DNA of 64,000 bases from Sinomicrobium pectinilyticum (GTDB lineage Bacteria; Bacteroidota; Bacteroidia; Flavobacteriales; Flavobacteriaceae). The position numbers were made by a program, and so were the translations under genes. The notes under the pieces are model-generated. The model worked only from the letters and a program-made list of their open reading frames with translations. It did no database searches and had not been told where the DNA came from. The stretch spans positions 19,969 to 83,968 of the forward strand of contig NZ_RJTM01000116.1 of NCBI RefSeq assembly GCF_003725735.1, in the 5' to 3' direction. Every line of letters begins with the position of its first letter. Positions within the stretch are counted from its first letter, which is position 1. Shown piece after piece: positions 10,101-18,382 of the stretch.

Positions 10101-10442
10101 ACTGTACGGATGCCAGGTGAGCCGTCGCGGTATACCTCCGGTTACGGGAACTATATATACATCTACATTGCCGTCATATTCGGCGTTAAAGGCGATCATG
10201 GAACCATCCGGAGAAAAAACCGGGGCGGATTCCACTCCTTCGTCTATGGTCAGTCTCAGCGGATTAGAACCGTCTTTACCGGCCACCCAAAGATCTTCGG
10301 CATAAATGAACGCGATATGGGTATCGCTCATCGCGGGCTGGGACAAAAGCCTGGTGTCATCCGGATCGGGAGCGCTTTTCAGGAGGGGAATGTTCAGGAC
10401 AATGAATAAAAGAGGCAGTATTGTTTTCATTTGTATTCTCAT
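7176..10442 (-). CDS. Tricorn-like S41 family peptidase, secreted
   Basis: The 1088-residue protein has a signal peptide (hydrophobic core LPLLFIVLNIPLL), two WD40/TolB-like beta-propeller regions with SPDGSMIAF-type blades (about residues 30-550), a charged Glu/Lys/Asp insert near 540-580, a tricorn-like helical bundle, a PDZ domain (about 760-860) and a C-terminal S41 peptidase domain. The probable nucleophile is Ser976 in AGSGGDFLPW, with VGHHRF supplying the preceding His. Bacterial homologues are periplasmic peptidases that trim oligopeptides. An alternative ATG four codons in (10430) would also give a good signal peptide. It is the last gene of a minus-strand block, with a hairpin separating it from the next gene. 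Confidence 0.92.
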   Translation of the reverse strand: MRIQMKTILPLLFIVLNIPLLKSAPDPDDTRLLSQPAMSDTHIAFIYAEDLWVAGKDGSNPLRLTIDEGVESAPVFSPDGSMIAFNAEYDGNVDVYIVPVTGGIPRRLTWHPYSDMVRGFTPDGKNVLFASQRNTFTNRYTQLFTVGVDGGKVTQLDIPNAFWATYAPDGGHIAYTPLRDVFTQWKHYRGGTISRIWLYNTDDHSVVEIPKPAGGCNDTNPGWMGSKIYFRSDRNGEFNLFSYDTRTKEVEQLTDYKDFPVMSLHAHNGEVIYEQAGYLHVYDVAGNSTRRLKIGIATDLLELRKRFVSGVNYVRSASISPSGARVVVDFRGEIVTVPAKKGDPLNITNTPGVHEKNPEWSPDGKSIAYFSDAGGEYALHIRHKEGKGEAKVIKPGGTGFYARIHWAPDSKKLCFSDNGRNFYLADATSGKVTKIASDERYVPGAFRELFGDWSADSDWIAYTVITDTHFERAYLYSVKEGKSYPLSDGLSSVSSPVFDPSGKYLYMLASTDAGPVLNWFDQSSIDMEMNSSIYLITLQKDVKSPFARENDMEETGEGEEKTDKKDGKDKKEEEKEHTVPLKVDWKGIANRIVDIPVPAGMYSGLGIAKEGELFYLARPPHGGPAMLHKYDLKERKDEEIMEADAYVIAAKGEKMLYRSKGKWGITDTGKKPENGSLKVDAIQVKIDPVAEWNNIFEEAWRVNRDYFYDPGMQGADWEAMRKKYRIFLPDLSCRSDLYRVMEWMFSELAVGHHRFQNTGDRLHEPESVQGGLLGADYEVAGNRYRFKKIYGGLNWNPEMRSPLTEPGVDVREGDYLLAVNGKEVTAKDNLYSFFENTANKIVTLKVNSSDSESGAREVKVTPIAWEWALRNRDWVEGNMKKVHEATDGQVAYVYVPNTADAGHEYFKRYFFPQANKKAIIIDERFNGGGYLADYYIDILKRPVQAYWNFRYGMDLKSPSASIQGPKVMLIDETAGSGGDFLPWMFRKFKLGKLIGKRTWGGLVGILGFPEFIDGGSVTAPNVAFYSEEGFRVENEGVAPDIEVEQWPEQVIQGKDPQLERAIDEVMKELKANPPKKMERPPYPVRVKK

Positions 10443-10481
10443 GGTTGGTTATTAAAATATGATGATAAATAACGGGAACAG

Positions 10482-10520
10482 TACCCGAAGCCGTTGAGAG
10501 CAGTCTCCGGGCTTCGGGTA
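10482..10520 (-). terminator. Hairpin after the CocE-type hydrolase gene
   Basis: TACCCGAAGCC and GGCTTCGGGTA form a perfect 11-bp stem with a 17-base loop, just beyond the stop codon of the minus-strand gene at 10534. T richness downstream is weak, so it may only partly separate that gene from the protease gene. Confidence 0.65.
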
Positions 10521-10533
10521 TGGCAGTCCGTAG

Positions 10534-12378
10534 TTATTCGTCTTCTTTTAAAACGGTAAATTCAATGGAAGAAGAATTGTATACCCTGTGAGTCTGCTTT
10601 TGAAAATCTTCCTTTTTAGCGTAGAAAATATTATCTACATAGGTTTGCGGGTTCAGATCGATCAGGGGGAACCAGGTACTCTGCACCTGCACCTGTATTT
10701 TGTGCCCTTTTTTAAAGGTATGGAACACATCCTGCAATTTCACGTTTACATCGGTCACTTCGTCCGGTACAAACGGTTCCGGTTTTTCAAAGCTGTTTCG
10801 GAAACGGCCACGCATCACTTCGCTGCGCACCATCATATGATAATTGCTCATTTTCAGATAGTCCTGCGTTTCTTCGTAATCCTCCGCATCCGGGGGAAAT
10901 ACATCGATCACTTTGACAATCCAGTCGGCATCGGTCCCGGTGGTAGACACTTTTAACCTGGCCAGAATCTCCCCGGCCAGTGTCATATCTTCTTCCAGTA
11001 CCCCGGTTTCAAAAACCAGTACATCCGGCCTCCGCGCGGCAAAACGCTGATCGTCCGTCATGTATTTTCTGGGCGTAAAAACCACTTTAATGTCTTCGGA
11101 ATAAGGTACCGGTTTTTTGGGATCACTAATGAATTCCTGGTACGAAAACTCCATGGTCATTACCTGTGACAGATTTTGGTTCCTTCCCATACCATACACT
11201 TCTTTGGTGGTATTTTCCGGTGGCCAGGTATCGAATTTATGCCATTCGTGTTTCCCGGTGTCAAACATATATGCCTCCGGTAAGCCGGAATTCTTATCCC
11301 CGCTCCCTTTCAGAAAATGATTAAAGAATTTCGTCTCTATCTCTTCCTGGTAAAATTTGGATATACCATCACCGAAATACACATTACCTATAGCCTGGCG
11401 CTTGTTTAATCTTATCCAGTCGCCATGGCTCCACGGTCCCATAACGATAGTATTATAATTATCACTGCTCTTCATGGCCTTGTAAGTTGACAAGGGGCCG
11501 TAAAGGTCTTCCGCATCAAACCATCCCCCTACTACCATCACGGCAGGTTTTATATCCTTCAGGTGCTGGATAATACCTCTCGGCTTCCAGAAATCATCAT
11601 AGTTCGGATGGTCTTTCAACTGCTGCCAGAAAACATTGTCCTCCTTAAAGTATTTATCCAGGTTGGACAACGGGCCTGCATCCAGGAAAAACTGGTATTG
11701 GTCCTGCGTACCAAGGTCCGGAAGTTCATACCAGGTTTCGGTGGTGGGTTTGTCTTTCATATGCCCGAACAACGGGGTAACCCTCCAATAGCTTAACATA
11801 TAAGCCCCGTTGTGATGAAAATCATCAAAGAAAAAATCCCCTATGGGAGCCTGCGGGGATACGGCTTTCAGGGCGGGATGCGGATCGAGAAGGCTATAAG
11901 TAGAATAAAACCCGGGGTATGAACCTCCCCATACACCTACCCGGCCGTTGTTGTTATCTACATTTTTCACCAGCCAGTCGATCGTATCGTAAGTGTCGGA
12001 AGCTTCATCGGTCTGTTTCCTTTTTTTCCGGGGAATATAGGCTCTCATGTTGTCATATACCCCTTCACTGTTCCAACGGCCTCTTACATCCTGGTACACA
12101 ATAATATACCCTTCTTTCATCATGGTCTCATTGGGCCCTATTTTGGAACGGTATTGCCCTTCTCCGTAAGGTGCACAGCTATATGGTGTGCGCTGGAGGA
12201 CAACCGGATATTTTTTGGTTTTGTCCTTGGGACTGTAGATCGTGGCATGAAGCTTAATACCATCCCGCATGGTAATGGCCACTTCCTGCTTATCGTAATG
12301 TGCCTTTACATCATATTCCTGCGCAATACAGGAAATAAAGACAAATAATGTAAATAACAAAGCGGAAAATTTCTTCAT
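10534..12378 (-). CDS. CocE/NonD family serine hydrolase (X-Pro dipeptidyl-peptidase S15 type)
   Basis: The product is 614 residues from the ATG at 12378. It has a signal peptide ending in FVFISC, which may be a relaxed lipobox or a plain cleavage site. The N-terminal alpha/beta hydrolase domain has the nucleophile Ser153 in GGSYPG, an Asp in GWFDAEDLYG and the His in GPWSHGDW. A C-terminal jelly-roll domain follows, as in cocaine esterase, alpha-amino-acid ester hydrolase and glutaryl acylase. Likely substrates are N-terminal dipeptides or acyl esters, which suits its place next to a periplasmic peptidase. The reading frame is open further upstream to 12447, but that stretch contains the dsbD terminator, so I reject the longer start. 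Confidence 0.9.
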   Translation of the reverse strand: MKKFSALLFTLFVFISCIAQEYDVKAHYDKQEVAITMRDGIKLHATIYSPKDKTKKYPVVLQRTPYSCAPYGEGQYRSKIGPNETMMKEGYIIVYQDVRGRWNSEGVYDNMRAYIPRKKRKQTDEASDTYDTIDWLVKNVDNNNGRVGVWGGSYPGFYSTYSLLDPHPALKAVSPQAPIGDFFFDDFHHNGAYMLSYWRVTPLFGHMKDKPTTETWYELPDLGTQDQYQFFLDAGPLSNLDKYFKEDNVFWQQLKDHPNYDDFWKPRGIIQHLKDIKPAVMVVGGWFDAEDLYGPLSTYKAMKSSDNYNTIVMGPWSHGDWIRLNKRQAIGNVYFGDGISKFYQEEIETKFFNHFLKGSGDKNSGLPEAYMFDTGKHEWHKFDTWPPENTTKEVYGMGRNQNLSQVMTMEFSYQEFISDPKKPVPYSEDIKVVFTPRKYMTDDQRFAARRPDVLVFETGVLEEDMTLAGEILARLKVSTTGTDADWIVKVIDVFPPDAEDYEETQDYLKMSNYHMMVRSEVMRGRFRNSFEKPEPFVPDEVTDVNVKLQDVFHTFKKGHKIQVQVQSTWFPLIDLNPQTYVDNIFYAKKEDFQKQTHRVYNSSSIEFTVLKEDE

Positions 12379-12426
12379 TGTGAGAATTTTATTGGTATAA
12401 CATATTAAAAGAAAGTAAATATATAA

Positions 12427-12459
12427 CAAAAAAAGTACGGTTGTCACCGTACTCTTTTT
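12427..12459 (-). terminator. Bidirectional-looking terminator after dsbD
   Basis: AGTACGG / CCGTACT forms a 7-bp stem with a 6-base loop (12434-12453), preceded by a run of A and followed by CTTTTTG. On the minus strand the A run becomes the T tract, giving a proper intrinsic terminator 20 bases after the dsbD stop. Confidence 0.88.
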
Positions 12460-12479
12460 GTTTCGTGAAAAAGGTATTG

Positions 12480-14438
12480 TTATTTAACACTTTCTGCTCC
12501 GGCCTTCAACCAGTCGTGATAGGTATCCGTATCCGTATACTGTTGTGGTGGTCCGAGCAATTCCATATCAGGGGTCATAATAATGTAATAAGGCTGTGAT
12601 GCCGTGTGAAAGTTTATCGCCTGGAAGGTTGCCCACTTCTCTCCTATCGTCCGGATCTTTTTCACCCTTCCGGATTCCAGTTGATAATTAAACTGTTTTT
12701 CCTCCGTAAGTTCCTTACGATCATCTACATACAGGGAAATAAGCACATAGTCATTCTTCAACAGTTCATATACCTTAGGCACACTCCACACATTTTCTTC
12801 CATTTTCCGGCAGTTTACACAGGCCCAGCCGGTAAAGTCCAGCAAAATAGGTTTGTCATTCGCTTTTGCATATGCCAGGCCTTCGTCAAAATCCTTAAAA
12901 CAATTCAGTCCGAGGGGGCAATCGCTTTCCTGTTGTTTTACACTGTAGAATACCGGGGGCGGGAAACCGCTGAGCAGTTTGAGATGGCCACCGAATATTC
13001 CCGAGATCAGGTAGATCACAAACGCGGTTACCAGTACTCCTGTACTTATCCGCAGAAAGCTGAGTTTCTTCAACGGGCCGTCGTGCGGGAATCTGATCTT
13101 CCCGAAGAGGTAAAGGGCCATCAGGGCAAAGATCACCACCCATATACCTATAAATACCTCCCGTTTCAGGATACCCCAGTGTTGTACGAGGTCCGCATTG
13201 GAAAGGAACTTAAAGGCGAGGGCTAGTTCCAGGAAGCCGAGTATGACTTTTACCGTGGTCATCCATCCTCCGGAACGGGGCAGGGAATTGAGCCAGTTCG
13301 GAAAAAGGGCGAAGAGGGCAAAAGGCAAGGCCAGGGCAAAACCAAAACCGGTAATCCCGGCGGTAAGCTGCATTGCTCCTCCTTCTGCCGTGAGCGATCC
13401 CACCAGTAATGACCCCAGTATCGGACCGGTACAGGAGAAAGACACTATAGCCAGGGTCAATGCCATAAAAAAGATACCGATAACGCCTCCGGTACCCGAA
13501 GCCGAATCCATCTTATTACCCCACGAACTGGGAAGGGTAAGCTCATAATACCCAAAGAAGGAAAAGGCAAAAAATACAAAAATGACAAAGAAGGCTATAT
13601 TAAGCCATACGTTCGTGGAAATGGTATTGAGTATTTCCGGGTCCAGCGAATCCAGAAAGTGGAACGGCAGGCTCAACAACATATAGATCACTACTATAAA
13701 TACCCCGTAGAGTATAGCATTGGAAATTCCTTTTTTTCGGGTTCCGGACTGTTTTGTAAAAAACGAAACCGTAAGCGGTATCATAGGAAATACGCAGGGC
13801 GTCAGTAATGCCAGCAAGCCTCCCAGAAATCCCAGGATAAAAATCCCGGCCAGGCTGTTGCCTCCCCCTTCTTCCTGCTCTCCTCCTTTCAGAAGTTCCG
13901 GGTTCTTCAGGTCGAGCTTCAGGTTTTTGGAAAGCCGGGCACTTTTTTCGTCCACTTCCAGTTGTTTCACCGCTGCTTTTCCCCCATCCAGGGCAAAGGC
14001 GAGGTCCGCATCGGAGAAGATACAGCTTTTGTCATCACAGGCCTGGTATTCCACCAGTCCCTGTATGACCTTAACTTCCGGATTGAGTAATTTTATTTTC
14101 TGTTTAAATACGGCTTTCCCGTCAAAATAGGAAAGTTCCATATCAAAGATATTGTCATATTCCGTGTGAGATTCACTTTCCAGGATATCTCCCACCAGTT
14201 CGAAATCCTCCCCTACGTCTTCAAAAGTAAAAGAGGTCGGTATGGGGCCGCCTTCAGGGATATTGGTCGTATACAGGTGCCAGTTCTCTACAATGGAAGC
14301 TGTCATCACCAATTCATATTCCGTATCCGAAAGCTTCTCAACGGAGGTATTCCAATTTACCTGTTGTGCCTGTGCCGTGACCTTTGGTGAAAAGGTTAGA
14401 AAAAACAATCCGATCAGGATGGGAAGAATGTGTTTCAT
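12480..14438 (-). CDS. dsbD: Thiol:disulfide interchange protein DsbD
   Basis: The 652-residue protein has the three DsbD modules in order: signal peptide (to about residue 22) and periplasmic N-terminal domain with the Cys pair in ACDDKSCIFSD; an eight-helix membrane domain (about 190-480) with its two redox Cys in TPCVFPMIP and SCTGPILG; and a C-terminal thioredoxin-like domain with C540-V-N-C543. It passes electrons from cytoplasmic thioredoxin to periplasmic substrates such as cytochrome c maturation factors and disulfide isomerases. The abundance of di-haem and secreted proteins nearby fits this, but there is no direct link. It sits between tilS and a hydrolase gene, all on the minus strand. 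Confidence 0.95.
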   Translation of the reverse strand: MKHILPILIGLFFLTFSPKVTAQAQQVNWNTSVEKLSDTEYELVMTASIVENWHLYTTNIPEGGPIPTSFTFEDVGEDFELVGDILESESHTEYDNIFDMELSYFDGKAVFKQKIKLLNPEVKVIQGLVEYQACDDKSCIFSDADLAFALDGGKAAVKQLEVDEKSARLSKNLKLDLKNPELLKGGEQEEGGGNSLAGIFILGFLGGLLALLTPCVFPMIPLTVSFFTKQSGTRKKGISNAILYGVFIVVIYMLLSLPFHFLDSLDPEILNTISTNVWLNIAFFVIFVFFAFSFFGYYELTLPSSWGNKMDSASGTGGVIGIFFMALTLAIVSFSCTGPILGSLLVGSLTAEGGAMQLTAGITGFGFALALPFALFALFPNWLNSLPRSGGWMTTVKVILGFLELALAFKFLSNADLVQHWGILKREVFIGIWVVIFALMALYLFGKIRFPHDGPLKKLSFLRISTGVLVTAFVIYLISGIFGGHLKLLSGFPPPVFYSVKQQESDCPLGLNCFKDFDEGLAYAKANDKPILLDFTGWACVNCRKMEENVWSVPKVYELLKNDYVLISLYVDDRKELTEEKQFNYQLESGRVKKIRTIGEKWATFQAINFHTASQPYYIIMTPDMELLGPPQQYTDTDTYHDWLKAGAESVK

Positions 14439-14525
14439 TATTTGAACTTGGATTTTTGAAGTGTGATTTCAGATATCAGGTTTTGATTTTATTTGTGTTA
14501 TCGGGGCCCCGTCTCGGGGACTGCT

Positions 14526-15830
14526 TTAAAATATGCCCGAAATATAAAGGGTATTTACCGTCTCCGGACTTACCTTGTACCGGTTATCCAGACGGTGGCC
14601 CACAACCCATACTATATCATCGTCGGAGCACAACAGCCAGGTGTTCTGTTTATCCAGTACCGACACCTTTTCGTCCTTAAAAAATTTGCTCAGTTTCTTC
14701 CGGTTCGTCATTCCCAAAGGGTAAAAATAATCGCCTTTTTCCCATTTTCTCAATTTCAGCGGATAGTTTAACTTATCTTTATCAATCTTCACTGTATTTT
14801 TATCGGGACCTCCCGGGATTTCAGTTTCTGAAAACCGCAAATGTACCGGGCTATCGATCTCTTCTGTTCCGGCATCTATGATAAAAAAAGGGTCTTCCTC
14901 TTTTTTTAAGGGCTCTATAAGCAGGTTTCCCCTGTCTTTCAGCATGACATATTTGCCGGAGGTGATTTGCTTCCCGGACATGGCATGCAATAATTTACGG
15001 ACCTCATCCACCGGAAAAGAGAAATCCTTAAACAGGTAATAAAGGTAGGATTCCTGCGGATGCAGCCTGTTCAGTTCTTCCACAGAAATTATCCACCGGT
15101 TCCCTTCTTTTCGCATGATATGTTCCCGCAGCTCGTCCACGTGCTTCATCAGTATGGTTTCGCATTCCGCCAGGTGTTTTTGTGTCCGCCCGAACTGCTG
15201 TAAAAAATCGGACGATAATGTCTTTAGTCCAGGGACAATATTGTGACGTATCTTATTCCGTAAGTACTTGGTATCCGTATTGCTGCTGTCCTCCTGCCAC
15301 GACCAGTGATTTTCCTGTAAATAGCCGAATAGCTGCTCCCTTGAAAACGGCAGCAGAGGCCGTACGATCTTTCCGTTTACGGGAGGAATTCCGGACAGGC
15401 CTTCTATTCCCGTTCCACGGGACAGGTTTATCAGAAAAGTCTCCAGGCTGTCATCTGCGTGGTGTGCGGTGAGCAGATACGCTCCTTTTCTTTCATTCAG
15501 CAAACGGTCAAACCAGTTATACCGGAGTTCCCTGGCCGCTATCTGTATGGATGTACCTTTTTCCCGGGCATAATCGCCGGTCTCGAAATGCGCTACATAA
15601 ATTTCAGTTCCGAGTTCTTCCGACAGTTTCCGCACAAACTTCTCATCCTCATTACTTTCCTCTCCGCGAAGGTGAAAGTTACAGTGTGCCAATGCCATGT
15701 CCAGTCCGGCTGCATGACAAAGCCGGGCGAGCACCACACTGTCTATCCCCCCACTGACGGCAACCAGCAACCTGGCCTGTTTCAGATAAGGAAAACCCTT
15801 TTCTATATGTTCTTCAAACAATCGTAACAT
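14526..15830 (-). CDS. tilS: tRNA(Ile)-lysidine synthetase
   Basis: The 434-residue enzyme attaches lysine to C34 of the CAU-anticodon tRNA-Ile, converting its decoding from AUG to AUA. The PP-loop SGGIDS is at residues 26-31, followed by the HCNFHLRGEES and HHADDSLETFLINLSRGTG segments typical of TilS, a central substrate-binding region and a C-terminal TilS_C-type domain. I chose the ATG at 15830 because the product then begins as TilS proteins usually do, a few residues before the first helix. An upstream ATG at 15863 would add eleven residues without family similarity. Confidence 0.95.
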   Translation of the reverse strand: MLRLFEEHIEKGFPYLKQARLLVAVSGGIDSVVLARLCHAAGLDMALAHCNFHLRGEESNEDEKFVRKLSEELGTEIYVAHFETGDYAREKGTSIQIAARELRYNWFDRLLNERKGAYLLTAHHADDSLETFLINLSRGTGIEGLSGIPPVNGKIVRPLLPFSREQLFGYLQENHWSWQEDSSNTDTKYLRNKIRHNIVPGLKTLSSDFLQQFGRTQKHLAECETILMKHVDELREHIMRKEGNRWIISVEELNRLHPQESYLYYLFKDFSFPVDEVRKLLHAMSGKQITSGKYVMLKDRGNLLIEPLKKEEDPFFIIDAGTEEIDSPVHLRFSETEIPGGPDKNTVKIDKDKLNYPLKLRKWEKGDYFYPLGMTNRKKLSKFFKDEKVSVLDKQNTWLLCSDDDIVWVVGHRLDNRYKVSPETVNTLYISGIF

Positions 15831-15967
15831 CCGGCTAAAATAACGGTTCTTCTGCAAAGCCAAAAATCCCTTGCCTTATTCTGTCTTTGCATTTAGGCCC
15901 ATCACAAGTTATACACCGTAAAATGTCATAGGTCCCAAAACTTTTTTACAAATTGTCGCATTCCTGT

Positions 15968-17269
15968 TCACTCCTCCAGCACCTTTCGCATAGCTGCTGC
16001 CTTCAACATACATTCTTCGTATTCTTTTTCCGGATCGGATTCCCCGGTAATGGCCCCTCCTACCGTAAAAGATATATAATCATTGGCTTTGTTGTACAGA
16101 ATACTCCGGATGACCACATTGAAATCAAAATCACCCGAGGGTGTAAAATATCCAACTGCCCCGCTGTAAAGCCCCCGCCGGGTGACTTCCAGCTGTTCGA
16201 TGATCTTCATGGCCGATATCTTCGGTGCCCCGGTCATGCTCCCCATCGGAAAGGTGGAACGCAATATTTCTACGGACGGAACACTGTCTTCCACTTCGGC
16301 CGCAACGGTAGATACCAGTTGATGTACCTGTTCAAACGTATATACCCGGCATAATTCTTCGACCCGGACACTTCCTTTTTTCGCCGTTACGGACAGGTCG
16401 TTGCGCACCAGGTCTACGATCATAATGTTCTCTGAGCGCTCTTTGGGTGTATTTTCCAGTTCTTCTTTCAGTTTACGGTCTTCTTCCGGAGTTTCCGCAC
16501 GCCTTGCCGTACCCTTTATCGGCTGGGAGATTACCTGATTGCCCGTCCTTTTGAGGTATCGTTCCGGGGAGGCGGACAAAAGGTATTTATCTTCCAGTTT
16601 CAGACAGGCGGCAAAAGGCGGGCGGGAAATGGCATTGAGCCTGAAAAAAGCAGGGACGGGATCAAAAGAACTGTTCACGGCGTAAAATTCCTGGCAGAAA
16701 TTGGCCTCGTAAATATCCCCCCTGCGAATATGAGCAAGCAACTGTTCCACCTTTTGCAGGTATGCTTCTTTGGGTATTCTCGCCTTAATATCTTCTTTTC
16801 CTATCCGTTCGGGAGGTGTAGTGCCTTCGACAGCTGTTTTCCGGATGTGTATAAAATCCTCCTCCACTTCGTCATCTACCATAGGCATATAACAGAACTT
16901 CGCGGTATTGCCTTTGATAAAAACGATCTTCTTAGGCTGAAAGAAATAAAGGTCCGGAAATCCCAGGTGATCCGTATTTGCCGATGTCAATCGTTCCACA
17001 TCGTTCTTCAGGTCATAAGACAGGTACCCGAATATCCAGTCGGCAGTAGTCGTCTGGTATTCCTTTAGATCGTCAAAAGCGTGGTGATAATCGGTTTTTA
17101 TGGCGGTGAGAGCATCTACGGCCAGTACGGCATCGAATGTAGGGTACAGATGCTTATAATTATTGCTGTCCAGCCATATTACCTCGGTATGTTGTTGTGC
17201 CCATAAAAGTAATTTTTCCTTGAATCCGTCCCCTTCCTCTAGGGAAAATACAACTTCCGTTCTCTGCAT
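15968..17269 (-). CDS. pabB: Aminodeoxychorismate synthase component I-like chorismate-binding protein
   Basis: The 433-residue protein belongs to the anthranilate synthase I / PabB / isochorismate synthase family. It has the chorismate-site signatures PIKGTARR, ENIMIVDLVRNDL and GSMTGAPKISAM, and C-terminal FTVGGAITGESDPEKEYEE. The PIKGT Lys is the hallmark of aminodeoxychorismate synthases, which use it as a nucleophile, so p-aminobenzoate and hence folate synthesis is the likely role. The N-terminal part is shorter than in TrpE. No glutamine amidotransferase partner (PabA/TrpG) is in the window, so it may share one encoded elsewhere. Confidence 0.9.
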   Translation of the reverse strand: MQRTEVVFSLEEGDGFKEKLLLWAQQHTEVIWLDSNNYKHLYPTFDAVLAVDALTAIKTDYHHAFDDLKEYQTTTADWIFGYLSYDLKNDVERLTSANTDHLGFPDLYFFQPKKIVFIKGNTAKFCYMPMVDDEVEEDFIHIRKTAVEGTTPPERIGKEDIKARIPKEAYLQKVEQLLAHIRRGDIYEANFCQEFYAVNSSFDPVPAFFRLNAISRPPFAACLKLEDKYLLSASPERYLKRTGNQVISQPIKGTARRAETPEEDRKLKEELENTPKERSENIMIVDLVRNDLSVTAKKGSVRVEELCRVYTFEQVHQLVSTVAAEVEDSVPSVEILRSTFPMGSMTGAPKISAMKIIEQLEVTRRGLYSGAVGYFTPSGDFDFNVVIRSILYNKANDYISFTVGGAITGESDPEKEYEECMLKAAAMRKVLEE

Positions 17270-17611
17270 TCCTCTGTTTTAGAAAATAAGAATGTTACAA
17301 ATTTAACAAATCCTTTACGAAAGATTGCCTCTCAAAAGGATTTTATTTTGTACTATTGCAATGTGAAAAACAAGTACTGGGGTTATCACTATTGAAATTT
17401 TTGTTTACCTCAATATTTTTGACAGAAAATGCAAAACACTCACAACATATCTACTTCAGTTTTCCTGAGACTTCCGGTTTCAGAGATTCGTCCTGTTGTG
17501 CGTCGTACCCCCCGTCGCCCGTAAGGGTGTACTTTAATTTTGGAACTTAGGTGAGTCCGGTTCCCCTTTCAAAGAAAATTCCACTTATTTTTTCAACCAA
17601 GTAAAAGCAAA
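17270..17611 (+). promoter_or_regulatory. Promoter and structured leader of the arginine operon
   Basis: This 342-base gap between divergent genes holds no convincing coding sequence. A TATTTTTG -7 element lies at 17414-17421 with TTG 19 bases upstream (17392-17394), which predicts a start near 17428 and a leader of about 180 bases. A second TAATTTTG (17535-17542) lacks a matching upstream element. The leader contains a 7-bp hairpin CTGAGAC / GTTTCAG at 17465-17483 and a C-rich then G-rich stretch near 17505-17530 that could fold. No known riboswitch or leader peptide was recognised. Confidence 0.5.
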
Positions 17612-18313
17612 ATGGACATTGTTATTGCTGACAAGTCGCATATAAAATTCGCTTCCCTTATCTGTGATACGATCGAAGAATCGGCCAAGGTAAGAGGTAC
17701 CGGTATTGCCAAAAGGACTCCGGAATACATTATTTCGAAGATCGAGAACGGCAATGCTGTGATTGCTGTAGACGGCGATAAATTTGCAGGGTTCTGCTAC
17801 ATTGAAGCCTGGGGGCACGAAAAGTTCGTCGCCAACTCCGGGCTGATCGTTCATCCGGACTACCGGAACCTGGGTCTTGCGAAAAAGATCAAGAAGGCTA
17901 TTTTTGACCATTCCAGGAAAAAATACCCGGACGCCAAAATATTCGGTATTACTACGGGGCTTGCCGTAATGAAGATCAATTACGAACTGGGATACAGGCC
18001 CGTGACTTTTTCCGAGCTTACGGACGACCCTACCTTCTGGAAGGGCTGCCAGACCTGTAAAAACTACGACATCCTGCAACGGACACAACAAAAGATGTGC
18101 CTGTGTACCGGGATGCTCTACGATCCAAAAGAAAAGGAAAACACCGAGGTAAAGCACCCCTATAACAGTAAGGTGCTCCAAAGGTTGAAAAATATAAAAC
18201 AGAGTATCTTTCTGAAAAACAAGAAACCTTCCAAAAATTCCATTATCCCTGTAGAAGAAGGGTTTATAAGTCTGAAGAAGGTTATGGATAAATTAAAAGG
18301 AAATAATAAATAA
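17612..18313 (+). CDS. GNAT acyltransferase, probable first-step N-acylglutamate synthase
   Basis: The 233-residue protein is a GNAT-fold acyltransferase (acyl-CoA loop region LIVHPDYRNLGLAKKIKKA, about residues 78-96). It is the first gene of an operon that encodes every later arginine step, while no argA or argJ is present. I therefore infer that it acylates glutamate with acetyl-CoA or succinyl-CoA. From memory, a related Bacteroides gene was assigned as an N-acylglutamate synthase from fitness data. Beyond the GNAT core there is a cysteine cluster C146-x2-C149-x13-C163-x-C165, which could bind zinc or an iron-sulfur centre, and a basic C-terminal tail of about 60 residues. Such additions could carry feedback control. 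Confidence 0.78.
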   Translation: MDIVIADKSHIKFASLICDTIEESAKVRGTGIAKRTPEYIISKIENGNAVIAVDGDKFAGFCYIEAWGHEKFVANSGLIVHPDYRNLGLAKKIKKAIFDHSRKKYPDAKIFGITTGLAVMKINYELGYRPVTFSELTDDPTFWKGCQTCKNYDILQRTQQKMCLCTGMLYDPKEKENTEVKHPYNSKVLQRLKNIKQSIFLKNKKPSKNSIIPVEEGFISLKKVMDKLKGNNK

Positions 18314-18333
18314 TGTGTCAATAAGTGAATACG

Positions 18334-18348
18334 TTGGCACATTGCCAA
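18334..18348 (+). repeat. TTGGCACATTG intergenic motif, copy 1
   Basis: TTGGCA-CAT-TGCCAA is a perfect 6-bp dyad, and it is followed by CTAATTGACAAATT at 18354-18367. The same string TTGGCACATTG followed by CTAATTGACCAATT recurs before argD (21581), so this gap carries a degenerate flavobacterial-style AT-rich repeat. Confidence 0.5.
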
Positions 18349-18382
18349 ATTTGCTAATTGACAAATTAAACAACAAATAACA

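Noticed and set aside
12379..12447. N-terminal extension of the CocE-type hydrolase
   Set aside because: The extension would cover the dsbD terminator hairpin, and the signal peptide begins at the ATG at 12378.
17356..17550. 64-codon frame in the arginine operon leader
   Set aside because: It is not rich in arginine as a leader peptide would be, overlaps the predicted promoter, and has no family similarity.
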